DNA from: Legionella santicrucis
GTDB lineage: Bacteria > Pseudomonadota > Gammaproteobacteria > Legionellales > Legionellaceae
Direction of reading: 5' to 3'
DNA length: 34,028 nucleotides
Assembly (NCBI RefSeq): GCF_001468135.1
Contig: NZ_LNYU01000021.1
Span: 1-34,028 of the forward strand
Positions 26,467 to 34,028 of the stretch are shown piece after piece. Made by a program: the position numbers and the translations under genes. The notes beneath the pieces are model-generated. The model was not told where the DNA came from. It ran no database searches and saw only the letters and a program-made list of their open reading frames with translations. Position 1 is the stretch's first letter. Every line of letters starts with the position of its first letter.

Positions 26467-27216
26467 TTATTGCTCATGATTGTTCCATGTCAATAGAATT
26501 AATTTTTTTAATAATTGTGCGTCATGAGGCGCAATTACTTTTTCATCATTATCAAAATAGCAAAAAATTTTTTTAACTAATTTGTTCCAAACTTTAAATT
26601 TATGCACATAATTTAAAAGTGATTCTTCTTTATAATGGCCTGAATATGGTTGGAGATGTGGTCCATGTAAGCGCAAATAGATAAAATCGCTTGTTATAAT
26701 TTCCGGACATTGAAAGCCCTTATAATCATAAAAACAAAGCGCAATATTATTTTTAAGAAGCAAATCATAAACCCTCTGACATAACCAGCTTTTATTTCTA
26801 AACTCAAAAGTAATATGAAAAGATTTAGGTAATTCTTTAATAAACTGATCCAGCCGCTCAAAATCAAGTGGCCAATAGGGCGGCAGTTGAAATAAAACGG
26901 GACCTAATTTTTTTTCTAATCCCTCTAGTGTTCTAAATAAATAATGAATCTGATCCTGAACCTCGTCGAGTTTTTTTATATGAGTGATAAAGCGACTGGC
27001 TTTACAAGAAAAGATAAAATCTTCAGGGGTATTTTCTCTCCATTTTAGGATGTTCTTGGCGGTAGGCATACGATAAAAACTGTTATTGAGCTCCACTGAG
27101 TTAAAAATACTTGCATAATACCCAAGCATATCTTTATCAGGAAGTGAGGGTGGATAAAAAATTTTTTTCCAACCTTGATAAACCCATTCCGAAGTTCCAA
27201 TATTCACGTAAGACAT
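26467..27216 (-). CDS. DUF72 (YecE-like) TIM-barrel protein
   Basis: Widespread family of unproven function with a TIM-barrel-like fold. The 249-residue protein opens with NIGTSEWVYQGWKKIFYPP and continues with FNSVELNNSFYRMP, FIFSCKASRFITH, GPVLFQLPPYWP, FEFRNKSW and YLRLHGPHLQPYSGHY, the conserved blocks of the family. AAGAGA lies about nine bases before the ATG. It follows the DUF3775 gene by 24 bases on the same strand, so both are probably one transcript. Confidence 0.9.
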   Translation of the reverse strand: MSYVNIGTSEWVYQGWKKIFYPPSLPDKDMLGYYASIFNSVELNNSFYRMPTAKNILKWRENTPEDFIFSCKASRFITHIKKLDEVQDQIHYLFRTLEGLEKKLGPVLFQLPPYWPLDFERLDQFIKELPKSFHITFEFRNKSWLCQRVYDLLLKNNIALCFYDYKGFQCPEIITSDFIYLRLHGPHLQPYSGHYKEESLLNYVHKFKVWNKLVKKIFCYFDNDEKVIAPHDAQLLKKLILLTWNNHEQ

Positions 27217-27240
27217 TCTGATTTCTCTTCGAATCTGCAG

Positions 27241-27618
27241 CTATTCTCGGTAGGAGATACCCAGCATATTTAACCCTCGTTCAATATCATCAGCTACTGA
27301 CGGTCTTGATAATAAATATTCGCCGGTGCGTTTTGTTAATTCATCCTGGGCAAAATTAAAGGCTTCTTCCCATTCCTCTTGATTATAATCGCCACGACCT
27401 AAGTACATCAATGCTACCAAAGTTGCTTGCTGATCGGGGCGTAAACCATCAATATATTCAACTGTTTCTTGATATACTGGGTCATCTTGATAATCAGCCA
27501 AAACGTATAATGAGTCCATTTCTGCAGTTTCTTCAGGGAAAGATACTTCTTCTTTAGCTTGAAATTGCCGTGCTTTATCAAGAAGATCACAAATGGTTTC
27601 TGTATCAAGATTCAACAT
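27241..27618 (-). CDS. DUF3775 family protein
   Basis: Small acidic cytoplasmic protein of unknown function. The C-terminal half, LRPDQQATLVALMYLGRGDY, the EEWEEAFNFAQDE block and the region ending GLNMLGISY, carries the conserved pattern of DUF3775. Two ATGs are in frame; GGAGA lies inside the first four codons and five bases before the second ATG, so the second (27618) is chosen, giving 125 residues. First gene of a probable two-gene unit with the DUF72 gene. Confidence 0.85.
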   Translation of the reverse strand: MLNLDTETICDLLDKARQFQAKEEVSFPEETAEMDSLYVLADYQDDPVYQETVEYIDGLRPDQQATLVALMYLGRGDYNQEEWEEAFNFAQDELTKRTGEYLLSRPSVADDIERGLNMLGISYRE

Positions 27619-27864
27619 ATTTATCTCCATATTCTATATGTTTTAGAATCACAAAATATGTCCGCAAAAAACAGCTATAAAAAGAAGGTGATGCAGCTGT
27701 TTACTCTTATGACGATATGTCCTAGGATAAATAAAATATAGTTGATCTAAATCATTTTTGTTATTTTTTAGATGGTATTTTTGTCTGAGATAATAAAAAG
27801 GCAACAAAATAATTTTTGATACCCTAAAAATAGGGATCATGATTCACCAAAGTGAAAATTAAAT

Positions 27865-28935
27865 ATGTTAAAAAAAAGTTTAGTATTTCTGCTTTGCTTG
27901 ACCATTTTTTTTCCTTTTACGTTTACCAATGCAACTCCAGAAGCAACAAAGCAAAAGATTGATCAAGTAGTAACCGCCTTTATGCAGAATAATCATGTTC
28001 CTGGATTATCGTTAGCCGTACTCAAAGATGGCAAGCCTTTCCTCATTAAAGGATATGGTTATGCCAATATTGCAACAAAATCTCTTGTGGATACACAAAC
28101 TCTTTTTGGTATTGGTTCGGTTTCTAAAGTGATTACTGCTTTTGCACTTATGACTTTGGTACAAGAAGGAAAAATTAATTTAAATGATTCTATCTTGGAC
28201 TATGTGCCTAAAGCACCTCAGCAATGGCGAAATGTGACTATTAGACAATTACTGTCGCATTCCAGTGGTATTCCTCAACATCACGGACCTCATTTACCTT
28301 GGATAAAAGTATGGAGCGACTTGGCTAAAAAAAATATGCAATTTCAACCTGGAACCGCAATTGCATACAATAATTTCGGTTTTGCAGTGTTGGGACGTGC
28401 TATTGAAAATGTAAGTCATCAATCATTAATTGATTATTTGTCACAAACTATTTTTATTCCTTTAGGGATGAATCATACAGGTTTACCTGACTCACTCTTT
28501 CCACCAAATTTGGCAACAGGATATCAAGTGAAAGAGGGGAGGATTACTCCCAATCCCAATCAAAAACCATGGCAACAGATGGGAGGTTCGGGGGGAATCG
28601 TATCAAATATCAGTGATATGTCAAAATGGGATAATGCCATGTCTGCAGGGAAAATATTAACACCATCCACTTATCGTCAAATGTGGGCACCAGTCTTTTT
28701 AAAAAATGGAGAACCTGCGGGTAATCAAAACTGGGCTTGGTCTTTAGGATGGCAAGTATCTTCTATCAATGGCAAGCATCTTGCTTTCAAAAATGGAGCT
28801 ATACGAGGTTACAGCAGTTGGATAGAGCGACATCTTGATGATCATGTGAGCATCATTATTCTCACAAATACAAATCATGTACCATTAAAACGTCTGGCAC
28901 AGCGTATTTTCAATCAAGTGATGAATATAAAATAA
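27865..28935 (+). CDS. Exported serine beta-lactamase-like hydrolase (class C/EstB type)
   Basis: Serine hydrolase of the beta-lactamase/D-Ala-D-Ala carboxypeptidase/esterase superfamily, exported by a signal peptide (residues 1-23, ending FTNA). The SxxK motif is Ser85 to Lys88 in IGSVSKVI, followed by LLSHSSGIP, the Tyr168-x-Asn170 motif in AYNNFG, and GGSGGIVSN. The third motif is probably KNGAIRGYSS near the end. The 356 residues fit EstB/AmpC-like proteins, which include esterases and peptidases as well as beta-lactamases, so resistance cannot be assumed. The ribosome site is poor. It converges with the 734-residue gene over a shared AT-only hairpin. Confidence 0.92.
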   Translation: MLKKSLVFLLCLTIFFPFTFTNATPEATKQKIDQVVTAFMQNNHVPGLSLAVLKDGKPFLIKGYGYANIATKSLVDTQTLFGIGSVSKVITAFALMTLVQEGKINLNDSILDYVPKAPQQWRNVTIRQLLSHSSGIPQHHGPHLPWIKVWSDLAKKNMQFQPGTAIAYNNFGFAVLGRAIENVSHQSLIDYLSQTIFIPLGMNHTGLPDSLFPPNLATGYQVKEGRITPNPNQKPWQQMGGSGGIVSNISDMSKWDNAMSAGKILTPSTYRQMWAPVFLKNGEPAGNQNWAWSLGWQVSSINGKHLAFKNGAIRGYSSWIERHLDDHVSIIILTNTNHVPLKRLAQRIFNQVMNIK

Positions 28936-28960
28936 AATCGCTCACGTTATTTTATTTTAT
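28927..28960. terminator. AT-only bidirectional terminator overlapping a stop codon
   Basis: ATAAAATAAAAT (28927-28938) pairs perfectly over 12 bp with ATTTTATTTTAT (28949-28960) around CGCTCACGTT. The stop codon of the beta-lactamase-like gene lies inside the left arm. The minus-strand orphan gene ends three bases after the right arm. T-rich arms on both strands suit bidirectional termination, though the stem has no G-C pairs. Confidence 0.6.
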
Positions 28961-28962
28961 CG

Positions 28963-31167
28963 TTAGCTTTCTAGATTAGGGAGTACAATATTCGGTTCAT
29001 TACGGCCTTCTGTTAAAATTCGACGAAAACGAACGGTGTTGTAATCATTCTGGAGAGAGGATGAATTGCTACTCTTAGAGTCTTGGGATGACGAGTCAGT
29101 GTTTATCGCTCTTATCGGCGAGTCAGTGAAACTACTTTGAGCATTACTGCACGAATCTGTCTCCGCTTCTGAGGTGATTATCTGCGCACATTGATGCTCA
29201 ATATACTGTTTAGCCTGTTCTTTAAATTCAGAAATTTTCATTTGCTCAATTTCAGGTAGAGCTGTTTTTAACAATATAATTAATTCATCTAACATTGAAT
29301 ATAATCTTTTACTATCTTTCTCTAAATCTTTTATATTTGGGTCTGTGAGACACTTTAAGATAAAATTATCATTTATCATTAACTCGACCAGCTCTTGCCT
29401 AAGTACAGGTCTTTGTTTAATTAAGTCCATAAAATGTGGATCGCGATTAAACACACACAAAGGAGTAATAAGAGGTAAATTTTTATTTTCTGGGTGTGAG
29501 GTAAAGAATAAGTTAATTTCCATAAGTGTTTTTAAGATAGCAAGTACTTCCCTATCTTCTTTAAATAATGGAATAGAAGATTGGTGTTTATGATGATGCA
29601 CTGCTCCTTCCATAATTGATATTATGATTGCGTATGAACGTAGCATATCTTCTATGGTGCCTTTTCGGGTCATGGCGCCGCATTTACTACTGTTTGTTCT
29701 TGATTTTTTAAATCCATATAACTCTAAATTTTCCTTGATTCCGCTAATTTGTGTGGTCAAGAACCGACGTAAGTTCTTGCCTCCTTTATGCATTTCTTGA
29801 GCAAGTCTCATGTTTCCAGTCACAATCGTAGGTTCAAACATCATTAATAAATGAGGATCCTCTTGTAATATTCCCTTGGGGAAGTGCTTCACATGACCAT
29901 TTCTTATCATTGGTTCATATCCTTCATATTTGCTTCTAGCAGCAGCTGGTTTATAACCATGTTTTAGTGCGCCAGGTTTTCGGTATTCTCTACTTAGAAC
30001 TGATGACACAAAATGTATTTGAAAATACTCTGATATCGGAGCCATTTTTTCTTGATATCTTTTTACAAAATGTGGCCCTGCTTCTAAAGCTGCAAATTCA
30101 ATAACTTTTTTTATGGGTTGGGACAGTTGTTGATATTCAAGAACAGCGGCATTTTCTCTCGCATACAAAGTTTTCAAGTGCATTTCATTTCTAACTTCAC
30201 TTATTAGAGCATCTAAATGATTTGGGTTCATGCTTAATAATTTAGCTTTATTGGCAGCATCAAGCTCTTTATCCCATTCTTTTGGAGTTAATGTGGTTTG
30301 TCCTACCCTTTCTATAGCTTTAGTGATCGCTGCGCAGGATTTGGACTTTAAAATGGTTAAATAGAGTGTTACCTGATCTTGAAATTTTAAACTAATGCGG
30401 CTACTAGTACTTTGCACTACCTTATTGATGTGAATCAACATTTCATCGGTAATGGTATCTATTGTTGTTTCAGCCAGCTCTTTTGCAAGCTCTCTTTTAA
30501 TAGCGTCTAATGATATTTTTCCTGCTGCACCCGTTAGCTCTTCGATAGATTCAGGATTCGCATTTTTTATAACCTGGCTTATAATTTCGCCCACTGCTCC
30601 AGCCCCGACAACACCTAAAGCAACTTTTAATAATGCGGTAGCTAATTCTATTTGCGCTTCTTTAGATTTGATGTCTTTTTCAAATTTCTCATTAATATGA
30701 TTTACAGTGGTAGCTATGGAATGTTGAATTGAATCAAACCCACTAATTAAATTACTATGAGCACTAATTAGTTGCGAGAGTGCAACAGGCATACCAACAC
30801 TAGCCTCTACATCTTTTTTTATATTTCTTTCTTTTTCTCTTTGACTTATCTCTGTCAATAAATAATTTTTATATTGATTTAACATATTGGTTTGTGTATC
30901 TAAAAATGTTTTTGCTGTTTCCTCTGTTTTTCCTGATGTGGTTTTGATTAGGGGTTTTGCCCTTAGTGAATTTAAACTGGTCTCCAGTTCTCCAATAGTA
31001 CGAAACTGACTTTCCTCCATACCAAAGATTCTACCCAATTGCTTATAATTTTTTATATCAAATTCTTTAATACGATGATGTAGACGTTCAATTTTATCCG
31101 CATTAGAGAATTTTTCTTTATGATGTTCAATAATCGTTTGGTTTGACACTTTTTTTCTAGGATTCAT
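28963..31167 (-). CDS. Orphan protein, 734 residues, candidate Dot/Icm effector
   Basis: No family recognised. The N-terminal 170 residues are charged and helical (HHRIKEFDIKNYKQLGRIFG, FLDTQTNMLNQYKNYLL). Residues about 175-200 form a hydrophobic, glycine-containing segment (LLKVALGVVGAGAVGEI) able to insert in a membrane. A helical middle follows, then a more globular part with tyrosine-, proline- and histidine-rich stretches (GYKPAAARSKYEGYEP). The last 70 residues are Ser/Asn/Asp-rich low complexity ending in VLPNLES. No Sec signal. AGGA eight bases before the ATG supports the start. Size, hydrophobic segment and polar Ser-rich tail are common in Legionella translocated proteins, but no motif proves it. 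Single gene. Confidence 0.82.
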   Translation of the reverse strand: MNPRKKVSNQTIIEHHKEKFSNADKIERLHHRIKEFDIKNYKQLGRIFGMEESQFRTIGELETSLNSLRAKPLIKTTSGKTEETAKTFLDTQTNMLNQYKNYLLTEISQREKERNIKKDVEASVGMPVALSQLISAHSNLISGFDSIQHSIATTVNHINEKFEKDIKSKEAQIELATALLKVALGVVGAGAVGEIISQVIKNANPESIEELTGAAGKISLDAIKRELAKELAETTIDTITDEMLIHINKVVQSTSSRISLKFQDQVTLYLTILKSKSCAAITKAIERVGQTTLTPKEWDKELDAANKAKLLSMNPNHLDALISEVRNEMHLKTLYARENAAVLEYQQLSQPIKKVIEFAALEAGPHFVKRYQEKMAPISEYFQIHFVSSVLSREYRKPGALKHGYKPAAARSKYEGYEPMIRNGHVKHFPKGILQEDPHLLMMFEPTIVTGNMRLAQEMHKGGKNLRRFLTTQISGIKENLELYGFKKSRTNSSKCGAMTRKGTIEDMLRSYAIIISIMEGAVHHHKHQSSIPLFKEDREVLAILKTLMEINLFFTSHPENKNLPLITPLCVFNRDPHFMDLIKQRPVLRQELVELMINDNFILKCLTDPNIKDLEKDSKRLYSMLDELIILLKTALPEIEQMKISEFKEQAKQYIEHQCAQIITSEAETDSCSNAQSSFTDSPIRAINTDSSSQDSKSSNSSSLQNDYNTVRFRRILTEGRNEPNIVLPNLES

Positions 31168-31581
31168 AATCTATTCCTAATACACTGATTCATTTCTTAT
31201 GTTGGGATATCCGAAATCTAACGCAGATTGCATCTACTGAGACTAAAACTGACTTATTTGGATAATTACGGCCTAAAGCTATTTCCTTAATTTAATCATT
31301 GTGATTTTAATTTATCCAATTCGTTTTGTTTATATATGATATGAGTATTATTACTAATGTCTGTTTTTTAATAATTTTAAGTATATTTATTAGTGGAAAA
31401 TAAATGAAATTGATGCAAAAATTGATTTTAAAAAGTATAAGGATAGTCTCGAATTCATCATTCTAAAGATGAATGATTAGAAATCATTTGCAATAAATTT
31501 TATTGATTTATCTATTCCAATAACTATAGTTAATATAATACTTACTATTTTGAATGGACGTACGCTAAGGAGGGTATTAAT
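31168..31581. other. Intergenic region with promoter of the membrane-protein operon
   Basis: About 414 AT-rich bases between divergent genes. Small hairpins TTCATC/GATGAA and AATGATT/AATCATT lie near 31457-31490. AAGGAGGG (31567-31574) is a strong ribosome site for the gene at 31582. No gene or repeat was recognised in the rest. Confidence 0.4.
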
Positions 31582-31836
31582 ATGAAAAGCTCTAATGAAA
31601 ATCAAGTATATACACCAAGAGAGCACATAGAAGCTGCTGCTAGTCAATTATTAAAGGAAGGAAAAAAGAAGGCTAATAATCTTTATGAAGAAGGAGTTCA
31701 TAAGGCAAATGATGTGGAAGAAAGTATTAAAGAGTATTCCGATCATTTATTAAAGAAGATACAAGAAAATCCATTAACTTCTGTTTTGATTGCTGGTGGA
31801 ATAGGATTTTTATTATCCAAGCTTATGAAAAAATAA
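31582..31836 (+). CDS. DUF883 / YqjD-ElaB-like membrane-anchored protein
   Basis: 84-residue tail-anchored protein. A charged helical body (LLKEGKKKANNLYEEGVHKA) is followed by ENPLTSVLIAGGIGFLLSKL, the glycine-containing membrane anchor of the DUF883 family. In E. coli YqjD and ElaB sit in the inner membrane and bind ribosomes in stationary phase. AAGGAGGG seven bases before the ATG is an excellent ribosome site. Its stop overlaps the next start by one base (TAATG), so translation is probably coupled. First gene of a yqjD-yqjE-yqjK-like operon. Confidence 0.9.
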   Translation: MKSSNENQVYTPREHIEAAASQLLKEGKKKANNLYEEGVHKANDVEESIKEYSDHLLKKIQENPLTSVLIAGGIGFLLSKLMKK

Positions 31837-32237
31837 TGGAAGCTTTCAAACAATTAGAAGCCCTTATTGCAGCAAAAATATCTATTATTAGAACAGTATT
31901 GTCTTTATTTCGCCTTGAGGCCAGGTTGGCTGGGCTTAGTGTTTTTCCTTTATTATTGAATATATGCATGCTGTTAGTAATCTTTATTACTGTGTGGTTA
32001 ACTGCTATGTTTTTATTCGGGTATTTTGTTGCATTGACTTCTAATAATCTTTTTTTAGCTCTTTTTTTAATTTTACTGCTAAATATAGGGCTGTTATTAG
32101 GACTGACTAAATACTTATCTTATAATTTAAATAATATGAGTTTTCAAAAAACCAGAGAGTATTTTTCACAACATCAGAGTACTGAGCATGAAAAACTCAA
32201 GAAAACAGATAATTGCACAAATTGCTCAGATGGATAA
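31836..32237 (+). CDS. YqjE-like inner-membrane protein (holin 3-6 superfamily)
   Basis: 133 residues with an amphipathic N-terminus (QLEALIAAKISIIRTVLSLF, RLEAR) and two membrane segments (about 35-62 and 70-92, FPLLLNICMLLVIFITVWLT and LFLALFLILLLNIGLLLGL). This layout and the position between a DUF883 protein and a small YqjK-like protein match YqjE. The polar tail holds the start of the next gene, which overlaps by 50 bases in another frame. Function unknown; probably a partner of the upstream membrane anchor. Confidence 0.82.
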   Translation: MEAFKQLEALIAAKISIIRTVLSLFRLEARLAGLSVFPLLLNICMLLVIFITVWLTAMFLFGYFVALTSNNLFLALFLILLLNIGLLLGLTKYLSYNLNNMSFQKTREYFSQHQSTEHEKLKKTDNCTNCSDG

Positions 32238-32493
32238 AATTTTGCAATGCCAAAAGAAAGAGCTGGCAGAGCATAAAAAATATTTTGTCCAAAGTAAATT
32301 GACTCATTATCACTTGATCATAGTTGTTTTTATTGCTTCTGCATTTTTTATAGGGTGGAAAGCCGAACGAAAGCAATGGGGGAGCAAAGTGATGCAATTA
32401 ATAGAGGAAGTTGGAACATTAGCCTTTATCAACTATTTCAAAAAAATGTTATTCATTCTCGTAAGTACTGATCAGGATGATGAAGCTAAGTAA
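32188..32493 (+). CDS. Small YqjK-like membrane protein
   Basis: 101 residues: a polar, lysine-rich, helical N-terminal part (QIAQMDKILQCQKKELAEHK), one membrane segment (about 42-59, HLIIVVFIASAFFIGW), and a C-terminal soluble tail with a second weakly hydrophobic stretch. Position, order and layout match YqjK, the third member of the yqjDEK set, though sequence similarity is low. It overlaps the YqjE-like gene by 50 bases and converges with the YheT-like gene, overlapping its 3' end by 22 bases. Confidence 0.7.
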   Translation: MKNSRKQIIAQIAQMDKILQCQKKELAEHKKYFVQSKLTHYHLIIVVFIASAFFIGWKAERKQWGSKVMQLIEEVGTLAFINYFKKMLFILVSTDQDDEAK

Positions 32494-33443
32494 TCTTTCA
32501 AAAAAAATGGAATACGTTCTTCTAACCAGTATCGAATGTTTTGCGCAATAAACCCTACATGTCCTCCATATTGGCTTAACTCTAAAAGAATATCTGATGA
32601 TAATTCATGAAGTTTTGGAATGACATCAGGGGTCATAAAAGGATCATCTAAAGCATGAATAATTAATGTAGGAGTTGCTATATTCCATAGGTATTGCCTT
32701 GAACTTGATTTCTGATAATACTCATTGGCATTTGAAAAACCATTTAATGGTGCCGTGATTTGTTCATCAAACTCATACAGGGTTTTTATAGACACTAATG
32801 TTTGTTTAGAAAGAGTCAGCTGATGATTGATGATATTTAATTTTTGTAAAAAAAGATTTCGTAATCTTTCCAATAAGTGGGTTTGATAGACACGAGAAAA
32901 TCCTTTATTTATTTTTTGAACGACAGTATTTAGTTGAAAAGGCACAGAAACGGCGACAGCTGCATGAATCAAAGATTGATGGCCTGTTTCTCCTAACCAT
33001 TTGAGCAAAATATTTCCACCTAATGAAATTCCAACTACTGCTTTTTTTGTTGAGGGCTCTCTTAATTTCAATTGACTTAGAACATAAGCAAAATCAGCTG
33101 TATCACCTCCATGATAAGAACGAGGCAAACGATTAGGGCCATTTGCGCCACGAAGATTCATTAAAACTGCTCGATAACCAGATTTATTGAAGGCATTAAA
33201 TAAGCTGGCAACGTAAGCTGAATTTATATTGCCACCTAATCCATGCAGCAGAATAATTAAAGGAGCATGATTATTTAAACTGCTTGTACTCCAGGCTAAA
33301 TCAATAAAATCGCCATCAGGTAATTCAACACGCTCATAAAAATTGATAGGAACTTGTAATCTATTTGTAAACGTTCGATACAGAGTTTGCCCATGCTGAT
33401 TTTTAAGCCACTTAGCAGGCTTAAATTCACTATTAATGATCAT
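32472..33443 (-). CDS. yheT: YheT-like alpha/beta hydrolase
   Basis: Predicted esterase-like hydrolase of the YheT/ABHD1-3 group, cytoplasmic, substrate unknown. Seen: FKPAKWLKNQHGQTLYRTF, the hallmark RVELPDGDFIDLAWS, LLHGLGGNINSAYV with the oxyanion loop, MNLRGANG, the nucleophile Ser140 in GISLGGN, the catalytic Asp in HALDDPFMTP, and His in YGGHVGF. A longer frame reaches a TTG at 33542 and would add a hydrophobic leader, but the ATG at 33443 gives the normal family N-terminus and 323 residues, so it is chosen; the ribosome site is weak. Its end overlaps the end of the YqjK-like gene. Confidence 0.9.
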   Translation of the reverse strand: MIINSEFKPAKWLKNQHGQTLYRTFTNRLQVPINFYERVELPDGDFIDLAWSTSSLNNHAPLIILLHGLGGNINSAYVASLFNAFNKSGYRAVLMNLRGANGPNRLPRSYHGGDTADFAYVLSQLKLREPSTKKAVVGISLGGNILLKWLGETGHQSLIHAAVAVSVPFQLNTVVQKINKGFSRVYQTHLLERLRNLFLQKLNIINHQLTLSKQTLVSIKTLYEFDEQITAPLNGFSNANEYYQKSSSRQYLWNIATPTLIIHALDDPFMTPDVIPKLHELSSDILLELSQYGGHVGFIAQNIRYWLEERIPFFLKDYLASSS

Positions 33444-33671
33444 ACTCTGTTTTTTCCGAAAAATTGTATTACTTATTAATAGATAAGTATAAAAGAGTAC
33501 TAAAAATAAATAAATATGCCTCAAAAGAAGCAAGAGTTTCAATTATATTGTCGTTACTAAAATTTCTTTTTAAATTTCAATATTTTATTTTCAATTTCCT
33601 GATTTTTTTCAATATAATTATTATGTTACGATTACTTAACTATTTTTTGATAATCATATTTCAGTGGATAG

Positions 33672-34028
<357 letters not shown>

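Noticed and set aside
33444..33542. Hydrophobic leader for the YheT-like protein
   Set aside because: It needs a TTG start, lacks a ribosome site and is absent from the family.

Overview
The window reads as chromosomal DNA of a Legionella species or a close relative in the Legionellaceae. This is inferred from the AT-rich coding style and from the mix of genes: ordinary gammaproteobacterial housekeeping genes sit beside orphan proteins with no recognisable domain, an OTU-like cysteine protease of eukaryotic type and several exported hydrolases. No species can be named from the sequence alone.

Left part (1-9991): a class II DAHP synthase on the minus strand is divergent from a heat-shock block, grpE, dnaK and dnaJ. 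A near-perfect sigma-32 promoter lies about 310 bases before grpE and is followed by an unusually hairpin-rich leader. A second, weaker sigma-32-like site precedes dnaK. carA follows (without carB), then the SAM-cycle pair metK-ahcY, which is tightly spaced and ends in a hairpin.

Middle part (10241-20617): mostly single genes separated by repeats and palindromes. They are a secreted subtilisin-like protease, a MITE-like inverted repeat, an orphan helical protein, a tiny exported six-cysteine protein whose spacing fits the defensin-type CS-alpha-beta pattern, a membrane protein of unknown function, periplasmic Cu,Zn superoxide dismutase, a GNAT acetyltransferase, the SelO pseudokinase AMPylase, an exported choloylglycine-hydrolase-family amidase lying between two inverted copies of one dispersed repeat, a DUF1810 protein, and an OTU-like protease that is a good Dot/Icm effector candidate.

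Right part (20725-34028): a PAS-PAS hybrid histidine kinase with receiver and HPt domains, a class 3 aldehyde dehydrogenase followed by an outer-membrane-protein gene remnant, an orphan 386-residue protein, a DUF3775-DUF72 pair, a serine beta-lactamase-like hydrolase, an orphan 734-residue protein, a three-gene membrane-protein operon of the YqjD/YqjE/YqjK type, a YheT-like hydrolase, and the first 87 codons of a glutathione-dependent formaldehyde dehydrogenase that breaks off abruptly near the window edge.

The most novel item is the CS-alpha-beta-like peptide at 13396-13611. Next are the OTU-like protein, the structured grpE leader, the inverted repeats around the amidase gene and the broken adhC-type gene. 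No tRNA, rRNA, CRISPR array, complete insertion sequence or replication origin was seen.
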